A DNA stretch of 64,000 nt, from assembly GCA_017354895.1 (NCBI GenBank), contig CP071493.1:4836001-4900000 (forward strand), read 5' to 3'. Each line of letters begins with the position of its first letter. The stretch's first letter is position 1. Below the pieces are notes generated by a model. The model searched no databases, was not told the origin of the DNA, and worked only from the letters and a program-made list of their open reading frames with translations. Origin of the DNA: Podospora comata (taxonomy: Eukaryota; Ascomycota; Sordariomycetes; Sordariales; Podosporaceae). Below, in pieces: positions 33,719 through 47,018 of this stretch. A program made the translations under genes and the position numbers.

Positions 33719-35374
33719 TTAAGCGAGCTCCTCAAGGAATTCCTTGAGCTCCTCATCCACCATCTCGTGGATCTTCTTGGAGAACTTGCGGGCCTTCTCG
33801 GAGAGGGAAGAGACACCCTTCACGACCTGGCCCGAGATGACATCGTACTCGTTCTCGATAAGCTCCTCAAGCTTGGAGACATCAAAGTCAGCCTTGGTGC
33901 CCTTGGTCTTCTTGACCTTGTAGCCGCCAGCCTCGACGATGGCAGTGTAGTTGTTGCAACCAGCACCGTTCCAGGCGAGGAGGTTGGGGGTGCCCTTGGG
34001 CATGTCGGTGAGGGCATCCTCAGTGGCGATCTTGAGAAGGTTGTCCTTGAGCTTCTCGGGGGTGATGGGAGCAAGAGAGTACTCAGAGTCGGTGGCGGGC
34101 TGGAGAGAAAGGTAGTAGGCCAAGAGACCAGCGATATGGGGAGAGGCCATGGAAGTGCCGGAGATGGTGTTGGTGGCGTACTTGCTGCCGATCCAGGTGG
34201 AAAGAATGCTGAGACCGGGGGCGAAGATATCAGTGCACTTGCCGTAGTTGGAGAAGTAGGCACGGCTGTCATCAATGCCAGAGGCACCGACCGTGACGGC
34301 CTTGGCAGCAGCAGCTGGCGAGTAGTTGCAGGCATCAGCGTTGTCGTTGCCGGCGGCGACGGCGAAGTGAATGCCGACAGAGACGGCGGCGTTCACAGTG
34401 TCATCGAGAGTCTTGGTCTTGCCACCACCAAGAGACATGTTGGCGACGGAGCCCTTGAAGCCCTTGCGCTTGCCATCCTTGGCCTCCTTGACGGCCTGGA
34501 TGTGAGACTTGGCAGCCCACTCCACACCGGCGACGACATCAGACATGGTGCCGGAGCCGTTAGAGCGAAGGACCTTGACGGCATAGACGTTGGCCTTCTT
34601 GGCGACACCATACTTCTTGCCGGCGATGGTGCCGGAGCAGTGAGTGCCGTGGCCATTGCCATCGACATCGGCATCGCCGGAGGGGATGGTCTTGCCCCAC
34701 TTGGCACGGCCATCGAAATCGACGTGGTCGACGTTGGTGCCAGTGTCAATAACGTAGGCATCAACACCCTCACCACCCTCAGCGGCGTACAAGTACTTGT
34801 TGAAGGTGGAGAAGCCCAGAGTATCACGGTGAGAGATACGAGCCAGACCCCAAGGGGCGGCCTTCTCAATCTCGCTGTCGCACTTGGCATCCTCAATCAC
34901 ACGCATGGTGTGGACAATGCTATCACGCTCGATGTACTCGACCTGTTTGCGAATCTGTTAGTGATTGTCGAGAGGAAATTGGAGCATGGGGGGAAAGCTT
35001 ACATCAGGGTGCCTCCGGACCTTCTCGATGGTCTCCTCATCGAAGTGGCCAGCATAACCAAGGAACTCGGAGCCGACCTTGTAGGTATGCTTCAGGCCGT
35101 GGAAGACATCGTTAACCAGAGGGAACTGACCACGCTTCTTGAGGTCTATCCGCTCGTTCTCACGAGTGGTGTGGAGCTCCTGGATCCAAGTGTGGTGATC
35201 CGACACCTTCTCCTCAGTTACGTGCTTCTTGAACTTGACAATGTAGGCATTTGGGATGACCTCGGCGTTGGCAGAGGAAAGAATGGGCGCAGCCTCGCCA
35301 TGGATGGTTTCAATCGAAGCACTTGGTGCCGCGGCAGCAGCGGCCGCGAGCGAGAGAATGGCGTAGCCCTTCAT
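33719..35374 (-). CDS. prb1: Vacuolar subtilisin-like serine protease (proteinase B, PspA type)
   Basis: Exons 35374-35003 and 34942-33719, with a 60-nt intron (GTAAGC donor, CAG acceptor, phase 0), encode 531 residues. An alanine-rich signal peptide is followed by an I9 propeptide with PNAYIVKFKKHV and, across the splice site, VEYIERD. The S8 catalytic triad is D190 (VIDTGTN), H222 (GNGHGTH) and S388 (GTSMASPH), with oxyanion Asn in AAGNDN. The match is to yeast Prb1 and Podospora PspA, proteases of the vacuole that mature autocatalytically and degrade material delivered by autophagy; PspA rises during vegetative incompatibility. After the protease domain there is a C-terminal extension of about 70 residues rich in K and E, ending in a probable amphipathic helix, typical of the fungal vacuolar forms. 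No key residue is missing. Confidence 0.95.
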
Positions 35375-38300
35375 GATTGCGGGCAATTGTGGGGGTGACA
35401 AAGTCGATGAACCTGCGACTTGAAAAGATGGGGAAAAGGAAGAAGACCCAGCTACGATGTCTTCGTCGATGGGCTGGTGACTATTGCGACGGTGATGGGA
35501 GATGGATGATGGAGGAGTGAGAGAGAGGAAGAGGGAGCGAGCTCGGCATGGAATGGATGGGGAGGCTGCGTCCTGATAAAGACGTGGGCGGCGGCTGCGT
35601 AAGACCAACGCCTGCGGTTGCCTCAGGGAAGCCCCCAGCTCGTTAGTGCTCAGGCGGAGCGGTGCAGCAGGACCCGAGAGCCGGGGGGGTTGACTCTCCA
35701 CCCTGAACCGAAAGCGGCTTAGCAAAAGGCAGAGCAGCCAATGGGATGACCGTTGCCCTCCCCCACAGGGGCGAAATGCAGCTGTTGAGTGGCCTTGCGT
35801 GCGATAAGCGTGCCATCTGCCATTGTTTGCCAGGCTTATCAGTTGCGTCTTCACCTCTGAGAATGACCACAAGGACAGCCATGGGAGTATCATGGACAGC
35901 ATAAAACACATCATCTTTGCCACGTTTTAATCCGATTGTCCTCTCTTGTCTACGTGCTCTACATGGCGACTAGTTAACTCAACGGGCTTCCAGCGCCTGT
36001 TGAAAACCAACAATGCCCGCCCGTGGTCCAGCTGCTGCTGTTCCCTCTGTGCCGGATGAACAGCTTCCTTCTGGACTTACCGCCTTGCAGCCCTGGTTCG
36101 AGGACTGTCACTTGATTCGCGGAAGCTCTCTTAGAGCTCCAAGCTGTTCGACATCAAGGCACAGCGCATCAACACGACACTGCTCCTGCTTCCGATGCTG
36201 CTGTGGTCCTCAACCGCTGTCCTTATCCAACCAGCCTGGGCGAGGCTCACCGCGACGAGATCTGGGGTCGACCACAGCGAAGCGGATTGACTGCCTTGTC
36301 AGATCCCCTGTCAGGAACGTCACGCTTGGAGCTCTCCGACGATGCCAAGGTGCCAGCCAGCGCGGGGATCTCCACCCAAACTGGAACTGGTCATGAGTCC
36401 CCAGCACGTGCCGGGTCTTGTATCGTTTGGGGACGTCTGACTCGACCGGTCCCGACCACCTCACGCTTCCCTTCCTGTTCCTGGGGTTGCCTTCGCTGTT
36501 GAGATAACATGGAATAATGAGAAATGCATCCCCTGTTTTAGTCCGGATTGATTGCAGCGGTGCACCACCGAGGTTTGAGCCAATATCGGTAGCAGCTTAC
36601 GCCGTGACTTGCAACCTTGATAGACAACCAGTTCACCGATTACATCATACCTTGCTCAACTGAGCAAACCAGCGCATTCGTCTCACAGCTGGTATGTTGA
36701 CTGGCACATCGAACGAACCGCTTGCAAAACTTGGATAAAAGGCAGCAGTTTGTAATGAAGCCGTCATTAGATAGTATTCTCATGGTTCACCTCACAGGCA
36801 ACACTTCGCAACCACGCAGCCTGTCCCTTGGTGAACCTCCGACGCGGGTCGCTGTGGAGACCACTTTGACCGTGGTTTATCGCCTTATCTAGCCACCTTA
36901 TCCATATCTTGATAGGCGATCACACAGCTGACAGGCGTGACTGCAACCCCTCAATCCCCTCACGGAGACTCTTGCCTCCCTCGTGGTGGATCAACACCAT
37001 GTGTACACTCCAACCCTGGTATTTTTGTTAGCGCGGGACTTCATGATATTTCCCACCCCCAGAACCTCATCCACAACCAATTTTTACGGTGAAAAAAGGG
37101 CATCGTAAGATTCTTCTTATTTTTTAGATTATCATCGTCCAAGTGAGTGTATCATTTTGGCGTTCTGAGGGCAGATGTTGTAGATATTTGAAAATCTGAT
37201 CTTGACCCCTGTGACTGACCACTATGTGTCTATTGTCAAGGGAACTTTGCTGAACATAGAGGGGGCTAAGCAATTCCGGGTTGTAGCTGTGTTTTCTGGC
37301 ATCCTGACGACGCTTCGGGCAATATCCAGCAACATGTTCCAGACTCCGTGACTCCCTTCTCCAATTCTGAAACCCCAATCCAATCGTTGGCCGTCGGAAC
37401 CAGAACACAGCAGAGGCTTGTGATTCTGCGATTTCCACGACATCTTGCTTGCATGTAATATTATTGCCCCGTAGACAGAGTGTGATTGAGGCGGCATACC
37501 AAACGGATACTGAGATAGACTCTACATTCAAGGTGATACGGTATCTATGGGGGACTTTTAAAGGTTGTAGGCATGGATTTCGGATGCTCCGGGGAAGCAC
37601 TTCAGCGAATCCATGATTGGATATCTTGGGTGACAGCTACCATATACCGAGGCCCCATGCCGCAGCATTTGAAAGACTGACATCAACTAGGAGCAGTTTA
37701 TAGACTGTGAAAGGAAAAATCATACCATTCTCCAGGGCTGAGAAACCCAGAAGTCTCTTTTTTGTGCTCTTTCAGAACATGTCTCCAAGGCAGACCAAAC
37801 AGCCACTTCAGTTACACCCGTCTCAGCCCCACTTACAAGTCTCACTGTTTCAGTGATGCACCGCCACAGGACCCCTCCAAATGGATCCTTCAGGTGAATT
37901 GGATTTGGCCTTCACCAGCGCTGATGTGGCCCTGCAAGGCAGCTCCAGAACAGTGGACAAACTCGAGGCTGAAGGCTGACGGGAGCTTCTTTTTGGCCTT
38001 CTAGATAGGAGCAGAAGCCTCCACGACCCAACCACCAGCTCACCGGCACTCACTTGGCTCCTTTCCATGAGGGAAGCTCTTTGCTTTGTATCTTGATCTC
38101 ATTCTTTTGGCATCTTACCAATTATATCGCCTAGCCGTCGACCTTGGCCTTGGCCGCGAGAAACATCGGATTCGGTACTCGTATGCGGCGGAGGTACCGC
38201 TGACGATGCTGGCGTAAGCTCTGTGGTGAATATTAGCACCAACGGAAAGCATGCACATGACGGCTCTCTAAGGTTTTACGACGGCGGATTAATACACAAA

Positions 38301-38391
38301 ACTGCGAAACCTCGATGGGATATTCGAGCGCAGACAGACTTTCATAAAGAAGAAAAGCGATTGGGCTACTCCCCCACCAGCGGTCCCCAAT
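35375..38391. other. Large divergent spacer of 3.0 kb
   Basis: Lies between the protease gene (reading left) and the BEACH gene (reading right). Region 36013-36501 stays open in more than one plus-strand frame for over 100 codons and has an ATG at 36013, but I recognise no protein. A minus-strand frame at 37124-37600 lacks an ATG start. Around 36875-36925 there are several GATA-type cores (TTATCT, CTTATCC, TTGATA). A six-codon upstream ORF starts at 38251, before the BEACH gene. Confidence 0.45.
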
Positions 38392-41300
38392 ATGCTTGCC
38401 GTGCGCTCTCGACGTTATCGGTCGTCGACTTCGGCTTCGACCGTCCAAACATCGAAAGCCGCCGATGTCCTCCAGCGTCTGCTTCGACAACTCTCCGAGA
38501 CAGCAAACTCCCGCTCTGCCGATGGGTACCCCGAAATCGAGGATCTGCTTGAGCAGATCCGCCAGATACACCAGCACGTTGCTGCCGCGCAACCGCCTTC
38601 CCAACCTCAAGACGACTTTCGACACTTGAACGGCTTCCAGACCCTCCTCGAAGTTTTGCGATCGTTCTCGGGCTTCTATAACATACAAAAAAGAAGCAAA
38701 GACGAGAGGAGGGGAATATTTGATTTGCTTCACGTCATTCTGGCGACTGTCTCTGCCGCATTCAGGGGCCATCCGGGAAACAGGAGGTACTTCCAAGATA
38801 GAGTCGATGGCGGAGGATGGGAGTCTCTGGAACAAATAATTGCCAGCATTGGTGTGGGAGGCGGAGAATCAGACTTGTGGACAAACTGTCAATTGTTTGG
38901 GAAGCTGCTATCGTTCGCCCTGGACGACCAGCGGCTCGATGAGCTCTGCCGTTCTGTGGCTTCGTCCTCGACCGCATCTCGGCCTACATCCGCCCCTGGG
39001 ACGGAGGATCAAGGAGAGTCACCGACACCGATTGGGGACAATACAAAAGAGAGCCAGGGCCAGCTTGACAGTTTAGAAGCTATCGAGGCTAGGCTCGCAC
39101 AGATTCTAGGGCCCAACACGGTGGTTCAGAATGCCGAGATTATACGGACGGTCGTGGGCTTTTGGGAATCAATACCGAGAACCAAAGGGGCACCGCCAGA
39201 TTTGGCTTCGATGATCGTCTTGATAACGCTGTCGTCTGTTGGTTCGGCCTCTCTTTTCAACCTCACGGCATTACATGGAACCGGCATGCTCTCCAGATTA
39301 TTGCGACTGCTGTTCTCTAGTGAGCGCATTCTTACCGAGGCCGAGACAGAAAAGGCGTTGCCCCTGAGCAAATCGCTCATGTACCTTGGGGTAGACCAGC
39401 TGGCTGATGCGCAGTTTTTACTCTGCAATCGGGACGAGGATGTCTCTGAATTTTGTCTCGACATGACGGAAAAGAATAACGGGCCACCTTTCATTCAGTT
39501 TGACCTGTCACTTCACGGTCATTCTTCCGTTGAACTGCCCAACCTCGGGCGACCTTTTCCACCCCATTCGTCAGCCGGATACACTTTTGCTGCCTGGGTC
39601 CGTGTCGACAGATTCGATCCCCATTCGCACACCACACTCTTTGGAGTATTCGACTCTACGCAGACCTGCTTTCTGCTGGCTTACCTCGAGAGGGACACCA
39701 AAAACTTCATTCTGCAAACATCTGTCACCTCGTCCCGTCCCAGTGTTCGGTTCAAGACAGTTTCTTTCAAGGAGAAGCGGTGGTATCACATCGCCATCGT
39801 GCACCGCCGGCCCAAGGCACTCGCTGCAAGCAAGGCCAGCCTCTATGTCAACGGGGAATTTGCAGAGCAGATACGGTCGGCATATCCAAGTCCACCTCCC
39901 ATCTCCAACACGAGCACTGAGAGCTTCGCTTCATTTACGTCAAGCAGTCACAAAACAAATCCAGTACAGGCATTCCTGGGCACACCCCGTGATCTTGCGA
40001 CCCAGGTTGGCCCTGGTCTTGTGCTTTCGAAATGGTCCCTTGCCTCTGCTCAAATGTTTGAGGATGTCCTGAGCGATGATTTTCTTGCGGTGCATTACCG
40101 ACTTGGACCACGGTATCAGGGTAACTTTCAAGACTGCCTTGGAGGGTTTCAGACGTATGAGGCCTCGGCCGCTCTTGGACTCCGTAACGAGCTGTTCCAT
40201 CCCGGCAAAGATGAGAACTCGGATATCCTCAGAGCTATCAGAGATAAGGCTAGCTCCATTGTTCCCGAACAGAAAGTATTGCTCAGCATTCTCCCTAGGG
40301 CGGTGTTCCGTACCGATGGCAAGTTCATGGACTCGTCGCTCTTTCGTTCACTGTCGAAGAACTCGGCCGGCAGTTTGTTCCATACTACCACTAAGACGGG
40401 AGTCCCTGTTGCGATTAACGCTGCTGTTCCGTGTATCAATGATGCGCTAATCAAAATGAACGGAGTATCGCTTCTCGTTGGCGACCCAGTCTTGACCACG
40501 CCGTATTACTTTGATGACAATTTCTGGCGACTTGGTGGCTTCACACCTGTGGTGCTGAAGCTGGTTGAGCGCGCCACAACCCCTCAGGATCTCCTCCGGT
40601 CTGTCGAGATGACCTTTCATTGTATCGAAAAGAGCTGGCGAAACAGTGAGGCCATGGAGAGGGACAATGGATATGCTATCTTGAGCATGCTTCTGCGGGC
40701 CAAGCTCGGATACGGAATTCCGGCTTCAGACAGCGTCTCACAGTCGTGGCGGCTTGCCGTCACGAACGAGGCAAGAGACAGGCTCAGCTTCCAGCTCTTG
40801 AGCTTGGTCCTCAGCTTCGTGGGTTACAAACATGCGGACCCCATCGAATCATTTGTCGTAAACCCTCTCGCTTATCGTATTCTCCTCATCGACCCCGATA
40901 CCTGGCGCAAGGCGGCCCCGATCACCCAAGAACTCTATTACAAGCAGTTTGTGACCTTTGCCGTGAAAAGCAAGCACCACCAATTCAACAGCAAGCGGCT
41001 GCTCAGAATGCGTACGTCAGAGTTTGCTTGAGGCTCATCAGTATTTCATATACTCACTACCCATTCTATAGGCATCATCAAGAGGCTGCTGGATGCTCTC
41101 AAGGCCGAGACCATCTCAGAAGACATCCTGCCTCATTTCATGGCCTCGTTTGAGAGTCTGGTCAAATGCAATTTTAATGCAGAGGTTCACCGTTCTCTTG
41201 CCCTTTTCATCACCTACGCCTTCCATACCCCTGCTGGCTCCCTGCCCCGTACTCCCAAACCTATATCCAGAGCAGGGACGCCTTCCCTGAGCAACTTGAG

Positions 41301-44300
41301 AAGACCAGTCCCGGTTGAGACGGGACCGTCCTCCTCGAACGGCCCCTCAAGATTACTTACAAAGAAACAATTAGGCATCAAGTTCCTAGAGATGTACACA
41401 CGGTTTCTCTGCGAGAAAACCAACCCGGCTGACATCCGCAAGTTCGCCAAGACAGTAACAAATAAGGTGATATTCGGTGTCGACCCAGAGAGATTCCCGA
41501 GGCCATATGTAGTACTGACGCCCTTGCAGTGGCTCCTCTACCTGCTTGCGGAGGACGATCCAGAAATCGTCGTCCACGGATGCAAGATTCTCGCCCGCCT
41601 CATAGTGTCGCAGCCGACAACGTACACAACCAAATTCTCTACAAGGTCTGGAGGGTTTCACATCATGGCTCACCGCTTGAAGCAGTGGTGGGACATTGCT
41701 ACTCTCTGGCCGATCCTGTTCAGTATCCTGTTTGGGTACGACGTTGCGAATATCAACTTTGACAAGTCGTTTGACTTTTTCAGTCTCTTGGAGATATTTG
41801 GGAATCGACATGTGGTTTTCCCCGATGTGCTGCCGGTTATTATCTCGATGCTGCAGCACGGGCTGAGGGATATTCTCAAGTATCAGGATGATCCGGACTC
41901 TCCGCATGGAGACTGGGAGACGCCCAGGAGTGGTTCGGAAGGTCTTGCTGCCGTCCAGACGCGTCCAAGGGCTCGGTCTATGGAACTGGGCCAGGCTTTG
42001 GAGCCGCGGAGTATGTCTCTTTCTTGCCTTTGCTCTGGATCTTCGCTGACATATTGTCTAGAAACACGCCTGCCTGACAAAGAGAGGGTCTCGGCTAGTG
42101 TTGGAGTTCTTCAGACCGTTGTCCGCTTTTTGTCAGACATGCACAGTCGGTCGGCCAACTTCAGAGATTTTGCCCTCAACTCTGACTACGTTCGCCTCCT
42201 TTTCTCGGCATTGTACCCCATCATCGTCAGCGCCGATCCCGTTACCCCCGATACTGAGCTCAACTCCAAGGACTCGGTCCTCACATTTGAGGGAGGCGAC
42301 GTGCTTATCAGGCCGGTTCCCGGCTCTTCGACTACGGCCACTCCAATCATTCGAACCGCAAACGCAGGACAAATGGACGGGTCACCGTCGTCTGTACAGG
42401 GTCGCGGTACTCCTCTGCGGCGACCTTCCTCGTTCATATTGGTGGCATCACAACAGCAGCAGCCACTCTCCCCACCCATCCCCGCTCGTCTCAGCCATGT
42501 CATGTCGCCAAAGAAGCGGGTAAATACGCAGAAAGTCAGCAACGTGGTACTCGAGGGAGTGCTGGAGCTCATCATCAACGTCTTCACTGATCAGCTGCTC
42601 GTCCGAAAGGAATTTCCTGGTTTTGGTCTCTTCTTGAAGGTTCCTCCCGGCTTTCAGGAACATCAGGCCTACTTTGAGACGTATGTTCTTCGTAATGTCA
42701 TCACCCACCTGAAAAACACCATTCAGCTCGAGCAAAAGACCCTTCTCGAGCCGAGGATTCTGCAGAACATGTCTCGGTTGAACATCCACATGGTGGAAGC
42801 GATCTTTGAGGGGTGGTTCATGAATGGAGCAGAGACGATGGTTGACTTTGCCGGGACTTTGCTGGAGTACCTGCTGCGACCTGACATCTCGTCTTTGAAG
42901 AGCGTCCGTCTTTGCAGCTCGGCGGTGGCAACGATCAGGGCATGCTTCTTGAAGTTGACGCTTTTGCGGCTGTCGGACATGGATGATCCGCAGTGCCAGG
43001 ATACGGATGCTGTTGCTAGTATGGGGCAGCTGATGTACTGGCAGACTGTGCTGCTCAACTGTCTGCAGGTGGAGGATGATTACATGAAGCTGTTGTGGTA
43101 TCAACTTTACAACAAGCTGGTTGATCCGAGAGAGCAAGTTCGGATGATCGCTGCGACGGTGTGGCGGATCATGCTGGTGCAAAAGCCGGAGGAGGCCTCG
43201 GTTTTGTTCAGGCAGATCATGACGCCTGATCAGCAGCATCTGACGAGGGGATTCAGAAAACTGACTGAGCTGGATGACAATGCGTTTTTGGAATGGGTTG
43301 ATCAGCATCGGCCTTCGTTGGATGTGTTGTTTGTCGGGGGGGTTTCCAAGACGTGGGAGGAGTTTGTTGGTGGGGAGAATCAGCGGTACAATGACACTGC
43401 GAGGACGAGGTTGAGGAACCGGAAGGAGAAGTTGAAGCAGTGGCATGCTGAGTTGAGGGAGAGGGAGAACGTGCTGCTGAGGCATGAGATGGCGAACAGC
43501 GCGTGGATGAAGAGTATTTACTTCACTGAGCACTTCAAGTACCAGAGGCACTTGCAAGACCAACAAGATGACAACGCGTTCTTGGCGTGGACGTTTAGCA
43601 AGATGGACAGGGACTTGAGGAGGCCGGGAGCGGTGTTTGCGGAGAGGCAGGAGATTAGGTGGAAGCTGGATCGGACGGAGGGGAGGAACAGGATGAGGTT
43701 GAGGTTGTTGCCCGAGTATCCTGATCAGCATAGGGAGTATAGGCCGAAGAGGGGGGATAATTCGGGTCTGAAGCTGAATACGGGGTTGGCGGGGGGTCGA
43801 CAGTCGAGCATTGGGATGACGCCGGCCGGTTCGACGCCGCCGATCGAGGCTGGGGAGGAGGAGGATACTGCTGAGGAAGGGGAGGAGGTGGTGGATGGGA
43901 AGAGGTTGGATCGGCAGGGGGTGACGCCGGAGGATGACTTTGAGCTGGTGGAGGATCCGAATGATCCGGATGGGGATGATAATTTTGAGGACAAGAACAG
44001 GAAGGTGATGAGGAGGTTGCAGCAGGGGGATTCGGTGCAGAATGTCTTCAACATATCCAGGATCATTGGGCTGGATGCCTCGGAGGGGATCTTGATTGTT
44101 GGGAAGGAGGCGCTGTATCTCATGGACAGCTTGTTTCAAAGTGCCGATGGCGAGATCATCAACGTATGGCAAGCACCGCCGGAGGAGCGAGATCCGTTTT
44201 CCATCATCATTGCTGGCAAGAAGGCAGATGAGGCGCGCCAGGAGCAGAGCCGTGCTGGTTCGGAATCGCGCAGCTGGAAGTGGCGGGAAGTTCTGATGCT

Positions 44301-46484
44301 GTCCAAGAGACGGTTCCTCTTCCGGGATGTGGCCATCGAAATGTTCTTCACTGATGGCCGCAGTTATCTGCTTACGGCTATCAACTCGACGATGAGAGAC
44401 GAGATTTATGCCAGGCTTACCGCCAAGGTGCCGCATAATAGCAACCCGAGTTTGTTGCCGAATCCGGAGGATGCCTGGAGATTGGAGGCTCTCAAGTTCA
44501 CCGAGGAGGCACCACAGACGCTGGGGGCCAAGTTTGGCAGCATTTTCAACTCGTCGGGGTGGAACCCGCTGATGAAGAGGTGGCAGAAGGGAGAGATATC
44601 CAACTTTCACTATCTGATGCTGGTCAACACCATGGCGGGCAGAACGTTCAACGATCTGACGCAATATCCGGTTTTCCCGTGGGTGTTGGCGGATTATACG
44701 AGTGAGGAGCTGGACTTGAATAATCCGGCGACGTTCAGGGATTTGTCCAAGCCGATGGGCGCGCAGAATCCTAGTCGGGCGGCGGATTTCAACATGAGGT
44801 ACAAGAGCCTGGCCGAGATTGGGGAGACGCCGTTTCATTATGGGACGCATTACTCGTCTGCGATGATCGTGTCGTCGTATTTGATTCGGTTGCCGCCGTT
44901 TGTGCAGTCTTACATACTGCTGCAGGGTGGGACGTTTGATCACCCTGATCGGTTGTTTTTCTCCATCGAGGGGACTTGGACGTCGTCGTCGAAGGATAAT
45001 GGGTCGGACGTGAGGGAGCTGATTCCTGAGTTCTTTTACCTTCCGGACTTTTTGACGAATGTCAATGGTTACAACTTTGGTGAACGCCAAGGTGGCCAGG
45101 GGAACGTGGACAATGTCATCCTGCCCCCTTGGGCCAAGGGCGATCCCAAGATCTTCATCGCCAAACACCGTGAGGCTCTCGAGTCTCCCCATGTGAGCCA
45201 GCACCTCCACAAATGGATCGATCTCATCTTTGGGTACAAGCAGCGCGGAGAAGCCGCGGTGGAAAACTTGAATGTCTTCCACCATCTCTCTTACAAGGGC
45301 GCCAGAGATTTGGATGACATTGTCGACCCTCAGGAACGTGCCATTACCACGGGCATCATCCACAACTTTGGCCAGACCCCCCACCAAGTCTTTACTCGGC
45401 CACACCCCGCCAGGGAATACGACAGCTGCCCGATCAAGCGGTTGGACACCTCCATCTCCGCCCTGACTAAACTCCCCTACCCGCTGCTGGAAAGCCACGA
45501 ACGGGTGTCGTCATTGATTTACGTCCAGAAATACGACCGGCTGCTTTGCGCCTCCCCGTTCAGGATCAACCTCCCCCCGTTCTACGACAAGTTTGTCGAA
45601 TGGGGTTATGCGGATAACTCGGTGAGGTTCTTCTTTAGCGACAACCGCCGTTTGGCGGGGCTGCACGAGAATCTGCACATAGGGCAGATATCAACCCTCA
45701 CATTTGCAGACAGCAAAACGCTGATCACAGCCGGGGAGGACTGTGTCGTTTCTGTCTACAACGTGCAGACATCCCCCGGAAAACCGGTGGAACTGCAGCA
45801 GAGGTCGAGCTTATTCGGGCACAAGACTCCGGTCACCAACATCGCGGTGGCAAAGGCGTTTTCGACGATTGTGACGGTATCGCAGGATGGGGTTGCGTTT
45901 CTTTGGGATCTGAACAGGTTGGAGTTCATCAGACGGTTGCCGATGCCGATGAGGGGGGTGGGACAGCAGGTCGAGTGTGTGGCTGTGAATGACACGACGG
46001 GGGACATTATGGCTTGTGTTGGACAGAGCGTGGTGTTGTTTACGGTGAATGGGGAGGTGATTTTGGATCAGAATGTATGTGGTGGTGGTGGTGGGACCGA
46101 GGGGGAGGTGACGGATGATTACGTGTATAGCTGTGCGTTTTATGAGGGGTCGGGGGGGAATGAGTGGTTGGAGAATCAGTTGGTTTTTACGGGGCATAAG
46201 AGGGGGAGGGTGAATATTTGGAGGAAGACGGTTAGCAAGGAGGGGAGGTGGGTGCTGGAGTGGATGAGGAGGTTGGATCATGTGAATCAGGGGAAGATGA
46301 CGAGTGAGAGGGGGGAGAATGTGGAGGCGGCGGTGACGTGTATTGCGCCTATGGAGAGGTTGGTGTATACGGGCGATGATGATGGGAGGGTGGTTAGTTT
46401 TCCTTTTTTTTCCTTCCCCTGATGTTGATGATAAGCTAACGGTGGTGATAGTATGAATGGAATCTGGTCCAACGAGAGAGGTGA
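38392..46484 (+). CDS. bph1: BEACH-WD40 protein (Bph1/LvsA/neurobeachin family)
   Basis: I assemble four exons: 38392-41011, 41072-42010, 42062-46392 and 46452-46484, for 2640 residues. Introns are 60, 51 and 59 nt; the 51-nt one keeps frame without a stop, so it would be read through by simple ORF calling. Order of domains: helical N-terminus, a ConA-like lectin segment at about 366-520 (AGYTFAAWVRVDRFDP), long helical armadillo-like region, BEACH-type PH domain at about 1850-1980, BEACH domain at about 2027-2305 (NDLTQYPVFPWVLADY, GTHYSSAMIVSSYL, EFFYLPDFLTN), then WD40 repeats to the end. The last exon adds only YEWNLVQRER, completing the final repeat. Family proteins are cytosolic scaffolds in vesicle and lysosome or vacuole traffic; yeast Bph1 acts in protein sorting and cell-wall integrity. 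Coding-strand composition is strongly G-rich at 43300-44060 and after 45850. Confidence 0.95.
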
Positions 46485-47018
46485 GACAGGGCTGGGTTTG
46501 ATCGGCACAAGCGGACAATCAACATGAAATAAAGGCTACGGGAAGATGGTCAGAAAGGAGAGAAGACAGGGGGGGGGGGTTGATTGGTTTAGCGCCAAGG
46601 AGTGGTCACTCATGCCATCACCATTGTTATTACATTCCCAGCGAAGTGTCTGAATTAGAGTTGATAGATATTTGGATGTGTCCTGCAAAAAAAAAAAAAA
46701 AAAGAAAACCTTTAATTTCTTACCCGTTCTGCAATATGGCTTTTAATTTACCGTTTTTATGACCTCATGTCTTTGAAAACACGTCTATTCGTATTAGACC
46801 ACCCTCTCTGCCCGTTTATAAACGCCAATATGTACAATTGATACAGCTTCTCTTTTCCACTCTTTCTGTCTGTCTCCATTGCTCCCTCTCTCGGCCTGGA
46901 CCTCATGTACGCCCATCATATCGTATCGGTTTTTCGGTTCCAATGTTCAATCCCCTCTTCTACCTCCCATCCCTCAGCTTCCCTGATGTTTCCTTCTCGG
47001 TTCATTCGTCTCGTCCCA
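46485..47018. other. Convergent 3' spacer
   Basis: Between the BEACH gene and the complex I gene. It contains a run of A at about 46686-46702 and CT-rich sequence at 46850-47010. No gene is visible. Confidence 0.6.

Noticed and set aside
33767-35398. A 543-codon plus-strand frame across the protease gene
   Set aside because: It is the antisense of an intact S8 protease with a full catalytic triad and a matching intron; the G/D/L/V-rich product is a codon-bias shadow.
37124-37600. A 158-codon minus-strand frame
   Set aside because: It begins at GTG with no upstream ATG, and the product matches nothing known.
42448-45498. A 1016-codon open frame on the minus strand inside the BEACH gene
   Set aside because: It mirrors a sense gene with clear domains, has a low-complexity R, H, P, L and Q composition, and arises because G-rich sense codons rarely give antisense stops.
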